This document shows, piece after piece, positions 36,662-48,868 of a DNA stretch of 64,000 bases. The DNA is from Pseudomonas tructae (GTDB taxonomy: Bacteria > Pseudomonadota > Gammaproteobacteria > Pseudomonadales > Pseudomonadaceae), in NCBI RefSeq assembly GCF_004214895.1, contig NZ_CP035952.1, positions 744,001-808,000 of the forward strand, written 5' to 3'. The notes under the pieces are model-generated. The model was not told where the DNA came from. It was given only the letters and a program-made list of their open reading frames with translations, and did no database searches. A program made the translations under genes and the position numbers. How positions within the stretch are numbered: position 1 is the stretch's first letter; every line of letters begins with the position of its first letter.

Positions 36662-37495
36662 GTGTTAGCCACTTCATTGGTACTGGTCGCGGCGTTGCTG
36701 CACGCGACCTGGAACACCCTGATCAAATTCAGCGGCGAACGCTTGCTGGTGATTGCCAGCATGGACGTGGTGGCGCTGGTGTTTGCCATTATCATGGTCG
36801 CGTTCGTTGAAGTGCCGCCGGCAGAAGTCTGGCCCTGGATGTTGGCGTCGGCCGTGTTTGAACTGTTCTATCGTTTCCTGTTGATTCAGGCCTATCGGGT
36901 TGGCGACCTGGGGCTGGTCTACCCGCTTATGCGCGGTATGTCGCCGCTGGTGGTATTGGCGCTGACCCTGACCTTTGCCGGCGAAGCCTTGAGCAGCCAG
37001 CAGATCATCGGCATCCTGCTCATTCCCTGCGGCATGGCCTGCCTGCTCTGGCACGGTGGTGGCGGCGACCGGCTGCCCTGGTCGATGCTGCCGGTGGTGG
37101 CCCTGATCGGCTTGTGCATCGGTTGCTACACCTGGCTCGATGGCCAGGCGATCCGGCTATGGTCGCAGCCGCTGGACTATCTTGTATGGCTGACCCTGGT
37201 CAGTGCCTGGCCGTTTCCGTTACTGGCTGGGCTGGCCCGGCGCGCGCCGTTCATACTGTTCTGGCGCCTGCAGTGGCGCTTGGGGCTGGCGGTGGGTTTT
37301 TGCGTGTTGTTCAGCTATGCCCTGGTGCTCTGGGCCATGCAGCTGGGTTCGGTGGCTGAGACTGCAGCGCTGCGTGAGGTCAGCGTGATTCTGGTGGTGC
37401 TGTTCGGTATGCGCTACCTCAAAGAACCTTTTGGCGGACCGAGGCTCTTAGCCTGTGCGCTGGTGCTGATCGGTATGCTGATCATGAAACTCTGA
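36662..37495 (+). CDS. EamA/DMT-family transporter
   Basis: 277-aa membrane protein with about ten helices in two EamA repeats (LVYPLMRGMSPLVVLALT in the first half; ETAALREVSVILVVLFGMRYLKEPFG in the second). The start is GTG at 36662 with AAGGA 7 nt ahead. The substrate is unknown; family members export amino acids and other small metabolites. It is followed 25 bp later by the MAPEG gene, probably the same transcript. Confidence 0.9.
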   Translation: MLATSLVLVAALLHATWNTLIKFSGERLLVIASMDVVALVFAIIMVAFVEVPPAEVWPWMLASAVFELFYRFLLIQAYRVGDLGLVYPLMRGMSPLVVLALTLTFAGEALSSQQIIGILLIPCGMACLLWHGGGGDRLPWSMLPVVALIGLCIGCYTWLDGQAIRLWSQPLDYLVWLTLVSAWPFPLLAGLARRAPFILFWRLQWRLGLAVGFCVLFSYALVLWAMQLGSVAETAALREVSVILVVLFGMRYLKEPFGGPRLLACALVLIGMLIMKL

Positions 37496-37520
37496 AAACT
37501 CGACTGACAAGGATTTGGCC

Positions 37521-37907
37521 ATGACCGTTGCCTTCTGGTGTGTACTGATTGCGTTGTTCCTACCGATTGTGTGTACCAGCATTGCCAAGGTTGGCAGCGG
37601 GCGTTTCAACCTGCGCCAAAACCATGACCCGCGGGCCTTCCTCGACAAGCTGGAGGGCTTGCCGCGTCGGGCCCACGCGGCGCAGTTGAACAGCTTCGAA
37701 GCGTTCCCGGCGTTTGCCGCCGCAGTGATCATTGCCGATATCGTCGGCAACGCCGAGCAGGTGACCCAGGACGTGCTGGCGGTGCTCTACATCACCAGCC
37801 GCCTGCTGTACATCATCTGCTACCTGGCCGACTGGGCCGCTCTGCGTTCGCTGGTCTGGTTCGTCGGGCTGGGCCTGATCGCCTCGTTCTTCTTCGTCTC
37901 GATCTGA
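37521..37907 (+). CDS. MAPEG family membrane protein
   Basis: 128-aa four-helix membrane protein. NHDPRAFLDKLEGLPRRAHAAQLNSFEAFPAFAAAV near residues 35-70 contains the R-x-x-A-x-x-N-x-x-E pattern of MAPEG proteins (membrane-associated proteins in eicosanoid and glutathione metabolism). AAGGA lies 7 nt before the ATG. Bacterial members may have glutathione-dependent activity; the substrate is unknown. It converges on mltA. Confidence 0.88.
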   Translation: MTVAFWCVLIALFLPIVCTSIAKVGSGRFNLRQNHDPRAFLDKLEGLPRRAHAAQLNSFEAFPAFAAAVIIADIVGNAEQVTQDVLAVLYITSRLLYIICYLADWAALRSLVWFVGLGLIASFFFVSI

Positions 37908-37913
37908 GCCGCG

Positions 37914-39065
37914 TCAGGGCACCTGGGGCACGGCCGGCAAGGCGGCGCCCTTGGGCCACAGCAGCCAGATCTGGCCCTGCTGCTTCATGTCGCCGGCCAG
38001 TTTGCCGGCTTCACTGCCGGTGCCCCAGAACAGGTCCGCGCGTACCTCTCCGGTGATCGCGCCACCGGTGTCCTGGGCCGCGACCGGGCGTACCACCGGG
38101 GTACCATCAGGCCGGGTGGTGGAAAGCCACAGCAGGCTGCCCAGCGGGATCACCTTGCGGTCGATGGCCACGCTGTAGCCGGCCGTCAACGGAACGTTGA
38201 GCGAGCCACGCGGGCCTTCATTGCTGTCCGGGCGGGTGCTGAAGAATACATAGCTGGGGTTGCTCGCCAGCAGTTCCGGTACCCGCGTCGGATTGCTCTG
38301 GGCCCAGGCATGGATGCTGCCCATGGTTACGTCTTCTTTCTTCAATTGCTCCTGTTCCACCAGCCAGCGGCCGATCGGCCGGTAAGGGTGGCCGTTCTGG
38401 TCGGCGTAGCCGATCCGCAGCTGGCGGCCGTTTTCCAGTTGAATGCGGCCCGAGCCCTGGATTTGCAGGAACTGCAGGTCCATCGGGTCGGTCAGCCAGG
38501 CCAGAACCGGGGCCTTGGCGCCTTGGGCATTGATGGTTTCAGCCGTGTCGTAGGGCTTGAGCACGCGGCCTTCGAGGCGGCCGCGCAGGCGCTTGCCCTT
38601 GAGCTCGGGATAGATGCTGTCGAGCGCCACCACGATCATGTCGTCCGGCACGCCATAGACCGGCACGTTGGCGCTGTCGGTCTGGGTCAGGCTGCCGGGG
38701 TAGACCGGTTCGTAATAGCCGGTGATCAGGCCGTTGGCGTTGTTCTGGGCCGAACGCATGCTGTAGACCTCCAGCTGCGCATGAAGAAAGCTGCGTACTT
38801 CAGCCGGGCTTGAAGGAACGGCCGCCGCAGCGGTGCAAGTGTTGGCCCAGATCGCATCGCGCTTGAGCCGTTCGCAGGCGCTGCGCCAGGACTCGAAGCC
38901 CGCCACCAGGTCGCTGTCGCTGACCGTTGGCAGGTCTTTCCAGGTGGCACCGACGTAAGTGGCCAGCGGGTGTGGCTTGGGTTTTTCTGGTGCGCTGCCG
39001 TTGCAGCCGGCCAGCAGGGCCAACACCGACAGGGTCCAGCCAAGGTGGCGCAAAGGAAGTTTCAT
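37914..39065 (-). CDS. mltA: Membrane-bound lytic murein transglycosylase A
   Basis: 383-aa lipoprotein transglycosylase that cleaves peptidoglycan glycan strands to 1,6-anhydromuropeptides at the outer membrane. It has a signal peptide with lipobox L-L-A-G-C (Cys about residue 21), then MltA domain segments ITGYYEPVYPGS, QIQGSGRIQL and the 3D domain with the catalytic Asp in AAQDTGGAITGE. AGGA lies 9 nt before the ATG. A very long upstream extension of the frame is rejected because it lacks the signal peptide start. Confidence 0.95.
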   Translation of the reverse strand: MKLPLRHLGWTLSVLALLAGCNGSAPEKPKPHPLATYVGATWKDLPTVSDSDLVAGFESWRSACERLKRDAIWANTCTAAAAVPSSPAEVRSFLHAQLEVYSMRSAQNNANGLITGYYEPVYPGSLTQTDSANVPVYGVPDDMIVVALDSIYPELKGKRLRGRLEGRVLKPYDTAETINAQGAKAPVLAWLTDPMDLQFLQIQGSGRIQLENGRQLRIGYADQNGHPYRPIGRWLVEQEQLKKEDVTMGSIHAWAQSNPTRVPELLASNPSYVFFSTRPDSNEGPRGSLNVPLTAGYSVAIDRKVIPLGSLLWLSTTRPDGTPVVRPVAAQDTGGAITGEVRADLFWGTGSEAGKLAGDMKQQGQIWLLWPKGAALPAVPQVP

Positions 39066-39195
39066 CAACGGTTTTCCTCGACGGTTGACGGGGCTTGCAG
39101 CCTGATTCGCTAACCGTAGTTTTAATAAGGGTATTGGTCTTTGCCGGTGAGGCGAGGATACTGGCCGCCTTTTTCCCTGAGCCGAAGTGATCAAG

Positions 39196-39642
39196 ATGCT
39201 CAAGCGACTTTCTGTTGTACTGCTGGCGTGTTTGACCCTGAGTGCCTGTGGCGGGGTTGACCCCAACTCGCCACTGGGCCAGCGCAAGACAATCTTCAAG
39301 CAAATGCTCAAGACCAGCGAAGACCTGGGTGGCATGCTGCGCGGGCGCCTGGCCTTCGATGGACAGAGGTTCGCCGACGGTGCAGTCAAACTCGATAACC
39401 TGTCTCGAGAACCGTGGAAGCACTTTGCGCAGGTTCGTGAGGAGGATGATACCAGCGCTCGAGCCGATGTCTGGGAGAAGCAGGCGCGCTTTCAGGACCT
39501 GGCCCGGCAGATGGAAGCCAGTACCGCCGAGCTGGTGGCGGTAACCCGTGGCCAGCCACTCAAGGCTGCGGACCTGGCTGCACCGATGGACAAGGTCGAG
39601 GCGGCGTGCAAGGCCTGTCATACCGAGTTTCGTAATCACTGA
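39196..39642 (+). CDS. Cytochrome c'-like lipoprotein
   Basis: 148-aa protein with a lipoprotein signal (LTLSAC-G, Cys about residue 18) and a four-helix cytochrome c' style domain ending in the haem site C-K-A-C-H close to the C-terminus (CKACHTEFRNH). One c-type haem, probably anchored to a membrane facing the periplasm. An in-frame GTG at 39187 is an alternative start; neither has a strong Shine-Dalgarno sequence. It is divergent from mltA. Function is unknown; cytochromes c' bind NO or act in electron transfer. Confidence 0.85.
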   Translation: MLKRLSVVLLACLTLSACGGVDPNSPLGQRKTIFKQMLKTSEDLGGMLRGRLAFDGQRFADGAVKLDNLSREPWKHFAQVREEDDTSARADVWEKQARFQDLARQMEASTAELVAVTRGQPLKAADLAAPMDKVEAACKACHTEFRNH

Positions 39643-39648
39643 TTCACT

Positions 39649-39672
39649 GTAGGTGCGGGCTTGACCCGCGAT
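39649..39672. repeat. Single REP element
   Basis: One REP unit, GTAGGTGCGGGCTTGACCCGCGAT, without its inverted partner. It sits between the stop of the cytochrome c' gene and the convergent DUF1090 gene. Confidence 0.75.
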
Positions 39673-39701
39673 GAGGCCAGTCCAGCCGCCGCTCCTATCG
39701 A

Positions 39702-40097
39702 TTACTTCTCCAGCTCATCCACGGCTTCTTGTAACTCCTTCTTGGCCTCGGCCAGCTTGTCCTTGCGCTTGTTGATCTTCTCGGCATCGCCTTTTTTCAT
39801 GGCTTTGTCCAGGTCCTTGGTGCGCTGGTTCACTTCGTGGCGGGCGTCGAGGACTTTCTGTTCGCGCTCTTTGCGCAGGCTGGTATCGGTGCAGTGCTCG
39901 TTCACTTCGCTCAGGGCCTTTTCCAGGCCGGCTAGCTGGTCGCTGTTGCCATGGGCCCGAGCCTGTTCGATCTGTTCGCTGATGGCTTGCTTCTTGGCTG
40001 CGCAACCGGTCAGGCCAGGCTGCTGTTCAGCGGCCAGCAAGGGCGTGGCCAGAAGTGAGCAGGCAGTGATCAGGGCAAGCGGGGAAAGCAGTTTCAT
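39702..40097 (-). CDS. DUF1090 periplasmic protein
   Basis: 131-aa exported protein with a signal peptide (cleavage after LLA, mature AEQQPG) followed by an all-helical, charged region typical of DUF1090: GCAAKKQAISEQIEQAR, a conserved Cys in NEHCTD, then heptad-like Lys/Glu-rich helices that probably form a coiled coil. The two Cys may make a disulfide. Function is unknown. The start MKLLSPLALI was chosen for the signal peptide; the frame is open 12 codons further upstream. Confidence 0.88.
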   Translation of the reverse strand: MKLLSPLALITACSLLATPLLAAEQQPGLTGCAAKKQAISEQIEQARAHGNSDQLAGLEKALSEVNEHCTDTSLRKEREQKVLDARHEVNQRTKDLDKAMKKGDAEKINKRKDKLAEAKKELQEAVDELEK

Positions 40098-40156
40098 TAG
40101 GGGCTCCGTTGTCGCGGGCTTGGCAGAATCCATGATGCTGCCCTGAACCGAACAAA

Positions 40157-41911
<1,755 letters not shown>

Positions 41912-41956
41912 TCATGTGTCGAGGTGAGTGCTTCGCCCCCGAGCGCGGGCCAAATG

Positions 41957-41990
41957 AAAAGCCCCGGCCAGTTACCCGGCCAGGGCTTTT
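41957..41990 (-). terminator. Terminator downstream of metK
   Basis: AAAAGCCC-CGGCC and GGCC-A-GGGCTTTT form an interrupted GC-rich stem ending in a T4 run on the minus strand, 38 bp after the metK stop. The symmetric A/T ends would allow some function in both directions. Confidence 0.7.
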
Positions 41991-42022
41991 ACTTGCAGCT
42001 TGTAACTTGAAGCTTGTGGCTC
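41991..42022. repeat. AGCTTG-type intergenic repeat, copy 3
   Basis: ACTTGCAGCTTGTAACTTGAAGCTTG, next to the metK stop and terminator, resembles the repeats near 12.1 and 35.2 kb. Function is unknown. Confidence 0.5.
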
Positions 42023-42027
42023 AGCCC

Positions 42028-43218
<1,191 letters not shown>

Positions 43219-43230
43219 CTCGACGGGTTC

Positions 43231-44232
43231 CTAAAATTTACCGATGGTGGTGTCGCCAGCCGGTCGCTGAAAATGGCGGACCTGAATCTGGAAACCATTA
43301 CGTAAGCCCACATAGAGGCTGTCCCCGGGAGCCAGTCCCGCAGCGCTGGCCCAACGGGCCAGGTCGTCCTGCTCAAAGCCCAGCCAGATATCGCCACAGG
43401 CCTCTCTGGCCCAGTTCTGGTCGTGGCTGCACAACTCTGTTACCAACAGGCTGCCGCCTGGTTTCACACGGTTGGCCAGCTGCCGCAGGGCTTCGGCCGG
43501 GGCGCTGAAATGGTGCAGGACCATGTTCAGCACTACGCAGTCGGCTTCCACATCCGTTGCACTGAGTGCATCGGCCAACTGCAGGTTCACATTAGCCAGA
43601 CCTTCGCGCTCGCAGACCTGGCGGGCCAGGTCGAGCATGGTCGGACTGTTGTCCAGAGCCGTGACCCGGGTAAAACGCCGGGCCAGCTCGGGAAGAAACT
43701 CACCATCGCCGGGGCCCACTTCAAGGGCGTCGGCGTTGGCTTCGAAGCTGAGTTTGTCGAGCAGCGCGAGCAGGCTTTCGCGGTACTGCGGCAAGCCGGC
43801 GATCAGGTCCTGCTGGGCGCGGAATTTTTCTTCGACACGCAGGAAAAAGTCCTGGCTGGTGGCCGCGCGCCGCTGTTGCACCTGGGCGATACGCGCCTGC
43901 ACTTCATCGGCCAGGCTCAAGCTGTCGACCTCGTCGAGCAGTGCGGCATGCAGCTTGCCGCCGAGGCTGAGGCCATCGGGCAGGGCGCGGCGGTAGAAGA
44001 TCGCATTGCCTTCGCGGCGGGTCGCCACCAGGCCAGCCTGGGCCAGCACCTTGAGGTGATGGCTCATGCCCGACTGGCCGATGGCGAAGATCTGCGCCAG
44101 CTCCAGTACCCCGAACGAATCGCTGGCCAATGCGCGCAATACGTTCAGGCGCAACGGATCGCCGCCGGCCTTGCACAGGGCGGCCAGCGCATCGCTTTGC
44201 TCTTGACGGATCGACGGTACGGGCAGGTTCAT
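43231..44232 (-). CDS. ArsR-family HTH / SAM-dependent methyltransferase fusion regulator
   Basis: 333-aa two-domain protein. Residues about 15-85 form an ArsR-type winged helix (PLRLNVLRALASDSFGVLELAQIF, SGMSHHLKVLAQAGLV, GNAIFYRRA) with no Cys metal-site motif of the CxC type. Residues about 165-300 are a class I methyltransferase fold with SAM motif EVGPGDGEF (171-179) and VLNMVLHHF (234-242). It is upstream of metK with a 12-bp gap. A SAM- or SAH-sensing repressor of metK is the natural inference, by analogy with the ArsR-family SahR. No Shine-Dalgarno sequence precedes the ATG and the predicted start of transcription lies very close, so the mRNA may be leaderless. Confidence 0.9.
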   Translation of the reverse strand: MNLPVPSIRQEQSDALAALCKAGGDPLRLNVLRALASDSFGVLELAQIFAIGQSGMSHHLKVLAQAGLVATRREGNAIFYRRALPDGLSLGGKLHAALLDEVDSLSLADEVQARIAQVQQRRAATSQDFFLRVEEKFRAQQDLIAGLPQYRESLLALLDKLSFEANADALEVGPGDGEFLPELARRFTRVTALDNSPTMLDLARQVCEREGLANVNLQLADALSATDVEADCVVLNMVLHHFSAPAEALRQLANRVKPGGSLLVTELCSHDQNWAREACGDIWLGFEQDDLARWASAAGLAPGDSLYVGLRNGFQIQVRHFQRPAGDTTIGKF

Positions 44233-44240
44233 GGAGCGGC

Positions 44241-44269
44241 AGTCTAGTCAGGCAGCGAAAAGGTCGCAA
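44241..44269 (-). promoter_or_regulatory. Weak sigma70-like promoter for the ArsR-MTase/metK unit
   Basis: On the minus strand TTGCGA (44269-44264) and TAGACT (44246-44241) are 17 bp apart, four of six matches each. The 26-bp palindrome lies 2 bp upstream of the -35. Transcription would start within a few bases of the ATG at 44232. Confidence 0.4.
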
Positions 44270-44271
44270 GG

Positions 44272-44297
44272 GCAATATCAAAAAGTTTTGATATTGC
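44272..44297. promoter_or_regulatory. 26-bp palindromic operator candidate upstream of the ArsR-MTase/metK unit
   Basis: Perfect 12-bp arms, GCAATATCAAAA and TTTTGATATTGC, around a 2-bp centre. It is 40-65 bp upstream of the ArsR-MTase start, in the divergent gap to tktA. ArsR proteins bind such AT-rich inverted repeats, and ATATCAA/TTGATAT-type sites are used by SAH-responsive ArsR regulators in other bacteria (recalled, not checked). Autoregulation with metK is inferred. Confidence 0.75.
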
Positions 44298-44491
44298 GCG
44301 ATGGGCGGGGCAATTCGTCGCAGGCTGCGCAACCGATCCGGCTGTTTGCCCGGCTTTACGCCTGATTCTTCTCTCAATCACAGGAAAATCATGCTGCATC
44401 GACCATCCGTCATTGCCCCCGGGCACGTGCCTGGGCGAAAATGGCCGCCTTTTTTCGTTTCGTAACTAATTCAACACCCAGGAGATAAGCG

Positions 44492-46489
44492 ATGCCCAGC
44501 CGTCGTGAGCGTGCCAACGCCATTCGTGCCCTCAGCATGGATGCCGTGCAAAAGGCCAACAGCGGCCACCCCGGTGCCCCTATGGGCATGGCGGATATCG
44601 CCGAGGTTCTTTGGCGTGACTACCTGAAGCACAACCCGACCAACCCGAACTTCGCTGACCGTGACCGCTTCGTGCTGTCCAACGGCCACGGCTCGATGCT
44701 GATCTACTCGCTGTTGCACCTGACCGGCTACGATCTGTCGATCGACGATCTGAAGAGCTTCCGTCAGCTGCACAGCCGTACCCCGGGTCACCCGGAGTTC
44801 GGTTATACCCCGGGCGTCGAGACCACCACTGGCCCGTTGGGTCAGGGCCTGGCCAATGCCGTTGGTTTCGCCTTGGCGGAAAAAGTCCTGGCGAGTCAGT
44901 TCAACCGCAAGGACCACAACATCGTCGACCACCACACCTATGTGTTCCTGGGTGATGGTTGCATGATGGAAGGCATTTCCCACGAAGTCGCTTCCCTGGC
45001 CGGTACCCTGGGCCTGGGCAAACTGATTGCCTTCTATGATGACAACGGCATCTCCATCGACGGCGAAGTCGAAGGCTGGTTCACCGATGACACCCCTAAG
45101 CGTTTTGAAGCCTACAACTGGCAGGTGATCCGCAATGTCGACGGCCACGATCCGGAAGAGATCAAGACTGCCATCGACACCGCTCGCAAGAGCGCGCAGC
45201 CGACGCTGATCTGCTGCAAGACCACCATCGGTTTCGGCTCGCCGAACAAAGGTGGCAAGGAAGACTGCCACGGCGCTCCATTGGGTGACGCGGAAATCGC
45301 CCTGACCCGCGAAGCGTTGAAGTGGAACCACGGCCCGTTCGAAATCCCGGCTGACATCTACGCCGAGTGGGACGCAAAGGAAGCTGGCAAGGCCGTTGAG
45401 GCCGAGTGGGAGCAGCGTTTCGATGCCTACGCCGCTGAGTTCCCCGAGTTGGCCATCGAGTTTGGTGCACGCATGAACGGCGACCTGCCGTTGGACTTCG
45501 CCCGTTGTGCCGACGAATACATCGCTGAAGTCGCGGCCAAAGGTGAAACCATCGCCAGCCGTAAAGCCAGCCAGAACACCCTGAATGCCTTCGGCCCGCT
45601 GTTGCCGGAACTGTTCGGCGGTTCGGCTGACCTGGCCGGTTCCAACCTGACCCTGTGGAAAGGTTGCAAGGGCGTCAGCGCCGAAGACGCCAGCGGCAAC
45701 TACATGTACTACGGCGTGCGCGAGTTCGGCATGACCGCGATCATGAACGGCGTTGCCCTGCACGGCGGCCTGGTGCCTTACGGCGCAACCTTCCTGATGT
45801 TCATGGAATATGCGCGTAACGCAGTACGCATGTCGGCGCTGATGAAACAGCGCGTCATTCACGTCTACACCCACGACTCCATCGGTCTGGGCGAAGACGG
45901 CCCGACCCACCAGCCGATCGAGCAACTGACCTGCCTGCGCAGCACGCCGAACTTGGACACCTGGCGCCCAGCCGATGCCGTCGAGTCGGCGGTTTCCTGG
46001 AAGTTCGCCCTGGAGCGTAAAGACGGCCCTTCGGCGCTGATCTTCTCGCGTCAGAACCTGCAGCACCAAACCCGTGACGCCGGTCAGATCGCTGACATCA
46101 GCCGTGGCGGCTACGTGTTGAAAGACTGCGCAGGCGAGCCTGAGCTGATCCTCATCGCTACCGGTTCCGAAGTGGGCCTGGCCGTTCAGGCATACGACAA
46201 ACTGACCGAGCAAGGCCGCAAGGCCCGCGTCGTTTCGATGCCGTGCACCAGTGTGTTCGATGCCCAGGACGCTTCGTACAAGCAGTCGGTGCTGCCGCTG
46301 GAAGTCGGTGCGCGTATTGCCATCGAAGCGGCCCATGCCGACTTCTGGTACAAGTACGTCGGCCTCGAAGGCCGCGTCATCGGCATGACCACCTACGGCG
46401 AGTCGGCACCTGCGTCGGCCCTGTTCGAAGAGTTCGGTTTCACCCTGGAAAACATCCTGGGTACTGCTGAAGAGCTGCTAGAAGACTGA
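44492..46489 (+). CDS. tktA: Transketolase
   Basis: 665-aa thiamine-diphosphate enzyme of the pentose phosphate pathway. Motifs: [18 protein letters not shown] near residue 22, the ThDP segment [18 protein letters not shown] near residue 155, and [20 protein letters not shown] near residue 470. AGGAG lies 7 nt before the ATG. It heads the tktA-epd-pgk-fba run, a common arrangement in pseudomonads that links erythrose-4-phosphate formation to its oxidation by Epd. A REP pair separates it from epd. Confidence 0.97.
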   Translation: MPSRRERANAIRALSMDAVQKANSGHPGAPMGMADIAEVLWRDYLKHNPTNPNFADRDRFVLSNGHGSMLIYSLLHLTGYDLSIDDLKSFRQLHSRTPGHPEFGYTPGVETTTGPLGQGLANAVGFALAEKVLASQFNRKDHNIVDHHTYVFLGDGCMMEGISHEVASLAGTLGLGKLIAFYDDNGISIDGEVEGWFTDDTPKRFEAYNWQVIRNVDGHDPEEIKTAIDTARKSAQPTLICCKTTIGFGSPNKGGKEDCHGAPLGDAEIALTREALKWNHGPFEIPADIYAEWDAKEAGKAVEAEWEQRFDAYAAEFPELAIEFGARMNGDLPLDFARCADEYIAEVAAKGETIASRKASQNTLNAFGPLLPELFGGSADLAGSNLTLWKGCKGVSAEDASGNYMYYGVREFGMTAIMNGVALHGGLVPYGATFLMFMEYARNAVRMSALMKQRVIHVYTHDSIGLGEDGPTHQPIEQLTCLRSTPNLDTWRPADAVESAVSWKFALERKDGPSALIFSRQNLQHQTRDAGQIADISRGGYVLKDCAGEPELILIATGSEVGLAVQAYDKLTEQGRKARVVSMPCTSVFDAQDASYKQSVLPLEVGARIAIEAAHADFWYKYVGLEGRVIGMTTYGESAPASALFEEFGFTLENILGTAEELLED

Positions 46490-46506
46490 TCGATCGTGCT
46501 GGATTC

Positions 46507-46560
46507 ATCGCGGGGCAAGCCCGCTCCTACAGTTCTGTAGGAGCGGGCTTGCCCCGCGAT
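46507..46560. repeat. REP pair, perfect palindrome
   Basis: Perfect 26-bp arms (ATCGCGGGGCAAGCCCGCTC and GAGCGGGCTTGCCCCGCGAT at the outer ends) with a 2-bp centre. It lies 17 bp after the tktA stop and 32 bp before epd. As a 26-bp RNA hairpin it could protect the tktA mRNA end and lower readthrough into epd. Confidence 0.95.
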
Positions 46561-46592
46561 TGCAGATAACGCTTCTGTTCCGTGAGCATCCC

Positions 46593-47660
46593 ATGCCCCA
46601 ATCGCGTCCTTACAAAGTTGCACTCAACGGCTACGGCCGTATTGGTCGTTGCGTTTTGCGCGCACTCTTTGAACGGGGGGCGAAGGCGGGCTTTGAGATC
46701 GTTGCACTGAACGACCTGGCCGATCAGGCCAGCATCGAATACCTGACACGCTTCGACTCCACCCACGGGCGTTTCCCCGGTGAGGTGAAGGTCGACGGCG
46801 ATTGTCTGCATATCAATGGCGACTGCGTGAAAGTCTTGCGCAGTGCCACCCCCGAAGGGGTCGACTGGGCGGCGCTTGGCGTCGACCTGGTGCTGGAGTG
46901 TTCCGGTGCCTACAACACCCGCGCCGATGCCCAGCGCTTTCTCGACGCTGGTGCGCCACGGGTGCTGTTCTCCCAGCCCATGGCCAGCGAGGCGGATGTC
47001 GACGCCACCATCGTTTATGGCATTAACCAGGATTGCCTGGACGGCAGCGAGAAGCTGGTCTCCAACGCTTCCTGCACCACCAACTGCGGCGTGCCGCTGT
47101 TGCGGGTGCTGGACCAGGCCTTTGGCCTGGAGTACGTGTCGATTACCACTATTCACTCGGCGATGAACGACCAGCCGGTGATCGACGCCTACCACCACGA
47201 AGACCTGCGCCGGACCCGTTCGGCGTTCCAGTCGGTGATCCCGGTGTCCACGGGCCTGGCCCGCGGCATCGAGCGGCTGCTGCCGGAACTTGCCGGACGA
47301 ATTCAGGCCAAAGCCGTACGCGTGCCGACCGTCAACGTGTCGTGCCTGGACATCACCTTGCAAACCGCCCGCGACACCACCGCGGCCGAGGTCAACCGGG
47401 TGCTGCGCGAAGCCGCCCTGAGCGGACCGCTGCAGGGGCTGCTGGCCTACACTGAACTGCCGCACGCCAGTTGTGATTTCAACCATGACCCGCATTCGGC
47501 GATTGTCGATGCCAGCCAGACCCGCGTTTCCGGCCCCCGGCTGGTCAACCTGCTGGCCTGGTTCGATAACGAATGGGGTTTTGCCAACCGTATGCTCGAC
47601 GTTGCCGATCACTTTCTGCACGTCGTCAATCAAACCCGCTCCACTTGTAAACAGCCCTGA
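46593..47660 (+). CDS. epd: Erythrose-4-phosphate dehydrogenase
   Basis: 355-aa GAPDH-family enzyme that oxidises D-erythrose 4-phosphate to 4-phosphoerythronate for pyridoxal phosphate synthesis. The NAD fold is VALNGYGRIGRCVLRAL and the catalytic Cys is in SNASCTTNC. The position between tktA and pgk favours Epd over a glycolytic GAPDH. The start MPQSRPYK fits the family; the frame continues 11 codons up into the REP element, which is rejected. Confidence 0.92.
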   Translation: MPQSRPYKVALNGYGRIGRCVLRALFERGAKAGFEIVALNDLADQASIEYLTRFDSTHGRFPGEVKVDGDCLHINGDCVKVLRSATPEGVDWAALGVDLVLECSGAYNTRADAQRFLDAGAPRVLFSQPMASEADVDATIVYGINQDCLDGSEKLVSNASCTTNCGVPLLRVLDQAFGLEYVSITTIHSAMNDQPVIDAYHHEDLRRTRSAFQSVIPVSTGLARGIERLLPELAGRIQAKAVRVPTVNVSCLDITLQTARDTTAAEVNRVLREAALSGPLQGLLAYTELPHASCDFNHDPHSAIVDASQTRVSGPRLVNLLAWFDNEWGFANRMLDVADHFLHVVNQTRSTCKQP

Positions 47661-47672
47661 AGGACTGCATTC

Positions 47673-48836
47673 ATGACCGTGTTGAAGATGACCGACCTCG
47701 ATCTGCAAGGTAAGCGCGTACTGATCCGCGAAGACCTCAACGTACCTGTGAAGGACGGTGTGGTTGCCAGCGATGCGCGCATCCTCGCTTCGCTGCCGAC
47801 CATCAAGCTGGCCCTGGAAAAGGGCGCGGCCGTGATGGTCTGCTCGCACCTGGGCCGTCCGACCGAAGGCGAGTTTTCTGCCGAGAACAGCCTCAAGCCG
47901 GTCGCTGAGTACCTGGGCAAGGCCCTGGGCCGGGACGTGCCGCTGGTCGCCGATTACCTCGACGGCGTCGACGTCAAGGCCGGTGACATCGTCCTGTTCG
48001 AGAACGTGCGCTTCAACAAGGGCGAGAAGAAGAACGCCGACGACCTGGCGCAGAAGTACGCCGCACTGTGCGACGTGTTCGTGATGGACGCTTTCGGCAC
48101 CGCTCACCGCGCCGAAGGTTCGACCCACGGCGTGGCCAAGTTCGCCAAGGTGGCCGCTGCTGGCCCGCTGCTGGCTGCCGAGCTGGACGCCCTGGGCAAG
48201 GCCCTGAAAGCCCCGGCCAAGCCGATGGCAGCCATCGTTGCCGGCTCCAAGGTCTCGACCAAGCTGGACGTGCTCAACAGCCTGAGCCAGATCTGCGACC
48301 TGCTGATCGTCGGCGGCGGCATCGCCAACACCTTCCTGGCGGCGGCCGGTCACCCGGTGGGCAAGTCGCTGTACGAGCCTGACCTGATCGACACCGCCAA
48401 GGCCATCGCCGCCAAGGTCAACGTGCCGCTGCCGGTGGACGTCGTGGTTGCCAAGGAATTTGCCGAAAGCGCCGAAGCGACCGTAAAACTGGTGGCTGAC
48501 GTTGCCGCAGACGACATGATCCTCGACATCGGCCCGCAAACTGCGGCCAACTTTGCCGAGCTGCTGAAGTCGTCGAAGACCATTCTGTGGAACGGCCCGG
48601 TCGGCGTGTTCGAGTTCGACCAGTTCGGCAACGGTACCAAGGTGCTGGCCAAGGCCATCGCCCAGAGCGCCGCGTTCTCCATCGCCGGTGGTGGCGATAC
48701 CCTGGCGGCCATCGACAAGTATGGCGTTGCCGAGCAAATCTCCTACATTTCTACCGGTGGTGGTGCCTTCCTCGAGTTCGTCGAAGGTAAAGTGCTGCCG
48801 GCCGTTGAAATACTGGAACAGCGGGCCAAGGCCTGA
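47673..48836 (+). CDS. pgk: Phosphoglycerate kinase
   Basis: 387-aa glycolytic and gluconeogenic kinase. Seen: [15 protein letters not shown] near the start, [10 protein letters not shown] near residue 52, [10 protein letters not shown] near 111, and the C-terminal nucleotide loop [21 protein letters not shown] is 8-9 nt before the ATG. It is 12 bp after epd, so co-transcribed. A small lipoprotein gene follows at 32 bp. Confidence 0.97.
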   Translation: MTVLKMTDLDLQGKRVLIREDLNVPVKDGVVASDARILASLPTIKLALEKGAAVMVCSHLGRPTEGEFSAENSLKPVAEYLGKALGRDVPLVADYLDGVDVKAGDIVLFENVRFNKGEKKNADDLAQKYAALCDVFVMDAFGTAHRAEGSTHGVAKFAKVAAAGPLLAAELDALGKALKAPAKPMAAIVAGSKVSTKLDVLNSLSQICDLLIVGGGIANTFLAAAGHPVGKSLYEPDLIDTAKAIAAKVNVPLPVDVVVAKEFAESAEATVKLVADVAADDMILDIGPQTAANFAELLKSSKTILWNGPVGVFEFDQFGNGTKVLAKAIAQSAAFSIAGGGDTLAAIDKYGVAEQISYISTGGGAFLEFVEGKVLPAVEILEQRAKA

Positions 48837-48868
48837 TTCACTCAGTGCCTGGCAAAGGGAGCGACCTG

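Noticed and set aside
44288..44316. Possible plus-strand sigma70 promoter for tktA starting inside the palindrome (TTGATA)
   Set aside because: The -10 at 17 bp (CAATTC) matches poorly; not reported as a feature.
46527..48737. Long open frame antisense to epd and pgk
   Set aside because: It spans two conserved genes and the REP pair; no domain features are visible.
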